Shown in pieces: positions 22,004 through 25,649 of a DNA stretch of 25,649 nt. The stretch comes from an uncultured Eggerthellaceae bacterium. Lineage in GTDB: Bacteria; Actinomycetota; Coriobacteriia; Coriobacteriales; Eggerthellaceae. The stretch's first letter is position 1. Each line of letters starts with the position of its first letter. The position numbers and the translations under genes are program-made. Where the stretch lies: positions 1 through 25,649 of the forward strand of contig CAKUOV010000034.1 in assembly GCA_934670115.1 (NCBI GenBank). The letters are read 5' to 3'. The notes under the pieces were generated by a model. It saw only the letters and a program-made list of their open reading frames with translations, made no database searches and had not been told where the DNA came from.

Positions 22004-24679
22004 ATGGCTGACGAAATGAATGAATCTCAAAACCCTCAAGGGGAACAAGAAGAAACCGAAACCGAGGTAAGCGGTTTCGAGCAGCATAATCTGAAGATTC
22101 GCACCACCGAGCTTGGCAGCGAGATGCGCACGTCGTTCTTGGAATATTCCATGAGCGTTATTGTCTCGCGCGCCCTGCCCGATGTCCGCGATGGCTTGAA
22201 GCCTGTTCATCGCCGTATTCTGTATGCAATGTACGAAAGCGGCAACACGCCGAACAAGCCGCATGTGAAATCTGCGCGTCCGGTCGGCGACTGCATGGGT
22301 AAATATCACCCCCATGGTGATGCGGCAATCTACGACACCATGGTGCGTTTGGCGCAAGATTTCAGCATGCGCGTTCCTTTGGTCGATGGTCACGGAAACT
22401 TTGGCTCTATCGACGGCGATAGCGCTGCAGCTATGCGTTACACCGAAGCGCGCCTGGATAAGGCAGCCATGGAGCTGCTGCGCGACTTGGATAAAGAGAC
22501 GGTCGATTTCCAACCGAACTACGATGAAAGCTTGCAAGAGCCCAAGGTTCTTCCTGCTCGCTTCCCGAACTTGCTGGTCAATGGTTCGAATGGCATTGCC
22601 GTTGGTATGGCAACGAATATTCCACCCCACAATTTGGGCGAGACGATCGACGCCGCCTGCATGGTTCTTGACAACCCTGAAGTAACCACCGAAGAGCTCA
22701 TGACGGTTCTTCCTGGCCCCGATTTCCCCACGGGCGGCATCATTATGGGCCGCAAGGGCATTAAGGATGCCTACGAAACAGGTCATGGATCGCTGACGGT
22801 TCGCGCAAAGTGTGAAATTGTCGAAGGTAAGAATGGCAAATCGTCCATTGTTGTCAAAGAGATTCCCTATCAGGTGAATCGTAAGCGCCTGCTTGAAAAA
22901 CTCGGCGAGCTCGTGCGCGATAAGAAATTGCCGGAAATCAGCAACATCCACGATGCGGCCGACCGCCACGGCATTGATATCATCATTGAGCTTAAGCAAA
23001 ATTCTATGCCTCAAGTTGTACTGAACAAGCTGTTTAAGGCAACGCAGCTCCAAACGGGCTTTGGTGTAAATATGTTGGCGTTGGTCAATGGTGTACCCAA
23101 GGTTCTTCCGTTGAAAGATACACTGGTTCACTACATTAATCATCAGCGCGACGTTATTTTGCGCCGCACACGTTATGATCTAGCGCGTGCCGAAGAACGC
23201 GCTCATATCCTTGAAGGTTTGGTCATAGCGCTTGATAACATTGATGAAGTTATCAAGATCATTCGCGCGTCCGATACCGATAAACAGGCAAGCGACGAGT
23301 TGATGAGCCGTTTTGGCCTGTCAAAGCGTCAATGCGATGCCATCTTGGAAATGAAGTTGCGCCGCTTGACTGGCTTGGAGCGCGAAAAGATTGAGTCTGA
23401 GTTGCAGGAATTGCGCGAAAAGATTGAATACTACAAGCGCGTTTTGGAAGACGACGCCCTGGTGCGCAGCATCATCAAAGAAGAGATGATGGAAATCAAG
23501 AAGCGCTTCGGTACCCCGCGCCGCACCGAGATTACTGGCGCAACGAAAGACATTGATGTTGAGGATCTTGTCCCCGATGAAAATGTTGTCATCACCATGA
23601 CGCAAACGGGCTACATCAAGCGCATGCCGGTATCGCTGTATCGTCAGCAAAAACGTGGCGGTAAGGGCATGCAGGGTGCTGCGAATCTGAAAGAAAACGA
23701 CTTCGTGGAGCATCTCTTCGTTGCATCGAACCATTGTTATATGTTGTTCTTCACAAGCGCCGGAAAAGTGTATCGCCTGAAAGCGTACGAGATTCCCGAG
23801 GCTTCGCGTCAAGCGCGCGGCACGGCCATTGTCAACCTGCTTAACCTTGATAAGGACGAAACGGTTCAGGCCATTATTGCCTCGAAGGAATTCCCCGAAG
23901 ACGAATTCTTGATGTTCGGCACGAAAAACGGTGTGGTGAAGAAGACGTCGATGGATCAATACGACCGCACGCGCAAGGAAGGTTTGATTGCCATCAATAT
24001 GCGCGACGGCGATGAGCTCATCAGCGTAAAGCGCGTCAAAGAGGGCGATGACATTATCATGGTGTCGTCTGCTGGTAAGGCGCTCCTGTTCCCCGAAAGC
24101 GAGATTCGCGCAACGGGACGCGATACATCGGGCGTGCGCGGCATGAAGGTTCCCGACGGCGTGAATGTGCTGGGCATGGAAATTTCAAGACCCGATGCCG
24201 ATTTGCTGGTTATCACCGAAAACGGCTACGGCAAGAGAACGCCGCTTACGGAGTATCCGTCGCATCATCGCGGCGCACAAGGCGTGTTCACCATCACGAT
24301 GACCGAAAAGAAGGGCCAGCTCATTGCCATGAAGGTGGTTGAGTCCGGCGAAGAAGTCATGGTCATCACGCACGAAGGTGTTATCGTGAGAACGTCGGTT
24401 GACGGCATTTCTCAGTTGGGTCGATCCGCTCAGGGCGTACGCATCATGGATGTTGCGGATAACGATGCTGTAACTGCGCTGGCTATTCTTGCGGAAGGCG
24501 ATGACGACGATCTACCTGAAGATGAGGAGTTGGAGAGTTCTGCAGAAGAGCAGGTTGCCCAGGCGGACAATGCCGAGCCGAATGAGTCGGATATGGCTGA
24601 CGAATTCGACGACGATATTGAAGAAGACGAAGCCGCCGATAATAACGATGAGTGTGAATCGGAAGACGACTTCATTTAA
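22004..24679 (+). CDS. gyrA: DNA gyrase subunit A
   Basis: GyrA cuts and rejoins DNA through its tyrosine (Y146 in AAAMRYTEAR). The N-terminal winged helix is HPHGDAAIYDTMVRLAQ (about 102-118), where the position of E. coli Ser83 is Ala107, while the Asp87 equivalent is kept (D111). The C-terminal beta-pinwheel carries the GyrA box (QQKRGGKGMQG), which marks gyrase rather than topoisomerase IV. The last 60 or so residues are an unusually long acidic tail of D, E, A, S and N. Length is 891 aa. The AGGAGGGTGA ribosome binding site overlaps the gyrB stop, so translation is coupled. Confidence 0.98.
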   Translation: MADEMNESQNPQGEQEETETEVSGFEQHNLKIRTTELGSEMRTSFLEYSMSVIVSRALPDVRDGLKPVHRRILYAMYESGNTPNKPHVKSARPVGDCMGKYHPHGDAAIYDTMVRLAQDFSMRVPLVDGHGNFGSIDGDSAAAMRYTEARLDKAAMELLRDLDKETVDFQPNYDESLQEPKVLPARFPNLLVNGSNGIAVGMATNIPPHNLGETIDAACMVLDNPEVTTEELMTVLPGPDFPTGGIIMGRKGIKDAYETGHGSLTVRAKCEIVEGKNGKSSIVVKEIPYQVNRKRLLEKLGELVRDKKLPEISNIHDAADRHGIDIIIELKQNSMPQVVLNKLFKATQLQTGFGVNMLALVNGVPKVLPLKDTLVHYINHQRDVILRRTRYDLARAEERAHILEGLVIALDNIDEVIKIIRASDTDKQASDELMSRFGLSKRQCDAILEMKLRRLTGLEREKIESELQELREKIEYYKRVLEDDALVRSIIKEEMMEIKKRFGTPRRTEITGATKDIDVEDLVPDENVVITMTQTGYIKRMPVSLYRQQKRGGKGMQGAANLKENDFVEHLFVASNHCYMLFFTSAGKVYRLKAYEIPEASRQARGTAIVNLLNLDKDETVQAIIASKEFPEDEFLMFGTKNGVVKKTSMDQYDRTRKEGLIAINMRDGDELISVKRVKEGDDIIMVSSAGKALLFPESEIRATGRDTSGVRGMKVPDGVNVLGMEISRPDADLLVITENGYGKRTPLTEYPSHHRGAQGVFTITMTEKKGQLIAMKVVESGEEVMVITHEGVIVRTSVDGISQLGRSAQGVRIMDVADNDAVTALAILAEGDDDDLPEDEELESSAEEQVAQADNAEPNESDMADEFDDDIEEDEAADNNDECESEDDFI

Positions 24680-24759
24680 AAAGAGCTTAAAAGCACGCCG
24701 CGCTCCAGTCGTTTAGTGCCCATGTAGAATAACTCGCTTTCTGGATTAAAAGCGATTTT

Positions 24760-24795
24760 GGGGATGCCGCAGGAATATGCTCCTGCGGCATCCCC
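24760..24795. other. Strong 15-bp hairpin downstream of gyrA, without a U-tract
   Basis: A perfect 15-bp GC-rich stem (24760-24774 with 24781-24795) with a 6-nt loop begins 80 bp after the gyrA stop. Neither strand has a run of T after it. It may stop transcription weakly, protect the gyrA 3' end, or be processed. No gene is seen in 24680-24950. Confidence 0.6.
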
Positions 24796-24950
24796 TATGT
24801 AGAGTGTTGTTCGGCGCGCGGACGCACTAAGCTGCGGTAAGCGATTGGCGCGACAGGCGGATATATTCACAGGAATGCAGTAACCGGTAGCGAAATTAAG
24901 CGACAAACCTGATTCAAGGGAAAATTTTTTACAAAAGTTGAAAATTTTGC

Positions 24951-24979
24951 TTGACACGTACTTGTTTGCGAAGTAAAGT
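24951..24979 (+). promoter_or_regulatory. Promoter of tRNA-Ile/tRNA-Ala (TTGACA-N17-TAAAGT)
   Basis: A perfect -35 TTGACA (24951-24956) and TAAAGT (24974-24979) are 17 bp apart, 19 bp before the tRNA-Ile. An A/T-rich UP-like stretch (24930-24949) precedes it, as in strong stable-RNA promoters. It shares a 21-bp block with the rRNA promoter. Confidence 0.75.
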
Positions 24980-24997
24980 AGTCAAGCACTTTAGCAA

Positions 24998-25074
<77 letters not shown>

Positions 25075-25085
25075 TTTTCCTTGCG

Positions 25086-25129
25086 ATAAACGCTCCACCG
25101 TGAGCCGAGTTAGCCGGTGGAGCGTTTAT
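25086..25129. other. 15-bp hairpin between tRNA-Ile and tRNA-Ala
   Basis: A perfect 15-bp inverted repeat (25086-25100 with 25115-25129) with a 14-nt loop fills the tRNA spacer. The right arm ends TTTATTATAAAG, not a clear U-tract. It may be a processing signal or a leaky terminator. Confidence 0.55.
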
Positions 25130-25152
25130 TATAAAGAATGCGAGAGAGTCAT

Positions 25153-25228
25153 GGGGCATTAGCTCAGCTGGTAGAGCGTCGGCTTTGCAAGCCGAATGTC
25201 AGGGGTTCGAATCCCCTATGCTCCACCA
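25153..25228 (+). tRNA. tRNA-Ala (anticodon TGC)
   Basis: A 76-nt cloverleaf: acceptor GGGGCAT pairs with ATGCTCC (one G-U), the anticodon loop is TTTGCAA with TGC at 25186-25188, GTTCGAATC is in the T loop, and CCA is encoded at 25226-25228. It follows tRNA-Ile by 78 bp, in the classic Ile-Ala order. Confidence 0.97.
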
Positions 25229-25239
25229 TGAAGAATCGG

Positions 25240-25271
25240 GCAGGTTCGGAAGCGAACCTGCTTTTCTATTT
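25240..25271 (+). terminator. Intrinsic terminator after tRNA-Ala
   Basis: GCAGGTTCG (25240-25248) and CGAACCTGC (25253-25261) form a 9-bp stem with a GAAG tetraloop, followed by TTTTCTATTT. This ends the two-tRNA transcript before the rRNA promoter. Confidence 0.82.
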
Positions 25272-25506
25272 AATGGAAGCAGTTTTTGCTTTTGAGCGTT
25301 ACTCGATGCGCATGCCGCGCATCGAAGGGATGAAATTTTACTCACCAAGTATTAGTAAAGCTTTTTCCCAACGGCGTTTCCTGTCGCTGCATCGCTGTCT
25401 GTCTTCTGGCAAAGAAAACAGACAGCGGTACACTGAGAAGTGAATGATGGTTGTATTTATGATCATCGCCGCCGTACCACGTTACGCAGACGGGTTGGAA
25501 AATTTC
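25272..25506. other. Spacer before the rRNA promoter with two hairpins, no gene
   Basis: I see no gene in this 235 bp. Two inverted repeats stand out: 9 bp at 25303-25311 / 25317-25325 and 10 bp at 25393-25402 / 25418-25427. Neither is followed by a T run. Confidence 0.5.
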
Positions 25507-25549
25507 TTGAAAATTTTCCTTGACACGGCATGCGGGATGCTGGTATAGT
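25507..25549 (+). promoter_or_regulatory. rRNA operon promoter (TTGACA-N18-TATAGT, with AT-rich upstream block)
   Basis: A perfect TTGACA (25520-25525) and TATAGT (25544-25549) are 18 bp apart, with TGG before the -10. A/T-rich sequence lies upstream of the -35, and GGAAAATTT ... AAATTTTCC is an inverted repeat there. This is the expected strength for rRNA. Confidence 0.78.
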
Positions 25550-25649
25550 TCTTTCTTGCGCCGCAATGAGGCGCGAGCGAGGGGACGAGCCCCTCGGCAC
25601 CTTGAGAACCGGATACTGTGACGAACCGAGGGCATGCACGCATGCGCCT
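25550..25649 (+). other. Pre-16S rRNA leader (gene itself beyond right edge)
   Basis: After the promoter come GC-rich hairpins (GAGGGG...CCCCTC) and CCTTGAGAACCGGATA, a type of sequence common just before 16S rRNA and in rRNA spacers. GCATGC repeats near the edge may form the processing stem. The mature 16S sequence is not reached, so the assignment is inference from context. Confidence 0.65.

Noticed and set aside
21698..23143. Long minus-strand open frame across the end of gyrB and start of gyrA (481 codons)
   Set aside because: It is fully antisense to two certain genes, has an H/R/Q-rich composition typical of a shadow frame, and has no recognisable domain.
24676..24957. Minus-strand open frame (93 codons) between gyrA and tRNA-Ile
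   Set aside because: No domain and no convincing ribosome binding site; it covers the hairpin and the tRNA promoter upstream block.

Overview
The window spans the chromosomal replication origin and its flanking core genes in a bacterium that looks like an actinomycetote. The order dnaA-dnaN-recF-DUF721-gyrB-gyrA-tRNA-Ile-tRNA-Ala, followed by an rRNA leader, is the ancestral actinobacterial arrangement. Roughly even base composition and a GHKL ATPase gene between the origin and dnaA point towards a mid-GC member of Coriobacteriia (Eggerthellaceae-like). That placement is inference and no species is claimed.

Left arm (1-13.5 kb), mostly minus strand, so transcribed away from the origin. From the origin outward it holds rpmH, rnpA, yidD, yidC and khpB/jag (ribosome protein, RNase P protein, membrane-protein insertion, RNA binding). 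An intrinsic terminator follows, then rsmG and parA-parB. Beyond these lie rlmN (plus), ddl (minus), an unrecognised tail-anchored protein (plus), a DinG-type exonuclease-helicase, an unrecognised one-TM protein, and a truncated M28-like membrane protein cut by the left edge.

Origin (13.5-14.4 kb and 16.8-17.1 kb). About 900 bp without genes lies between rpmH and a GHKL-ATPase/winged-helix gene. It is packed with TTTTCAACA-type 9-mers that look like lineage-specific DnaA boxes. A second, more canonical set of DnaA-box-like sites and an AT-rich stretch lie between dnaA and dnaN, so the origin may be bipartite. Gene polarity diverges here. Three perfect parS sites (TGTTTCACGTGAAACA) and one single-mismatch copy inside recF surround the origin and match the adjacent parAB pair.

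Right arm (14.4-25.6 kb), all plus strand: the GHKL ATPase gene and dnaA appear to share one promoter. Then come dnaN, recF and a DUF721/DciA-like gene, then gyrB-gyrA from its own extended -10 promoter, then tRNA-Ile(GAU) and tRNA-Ala(UGC) with their own promoter and terminator. The window ends at a strong rRNA promoter and the pre-16S leader; the 16S gene itself lies beyond the right edge.

Together these genes cover initiation (DnaA, oriC), the sliding clamp, recombination mediation, probable helicase loading, supercoiling, origin segregation (ParABS) and core RNA/ribosome maturation. The least understood parts are the ATPase-wHTH protein beside oriC, a parS embedded in a bidirectional terminator, and the atypical DnaA boxes.
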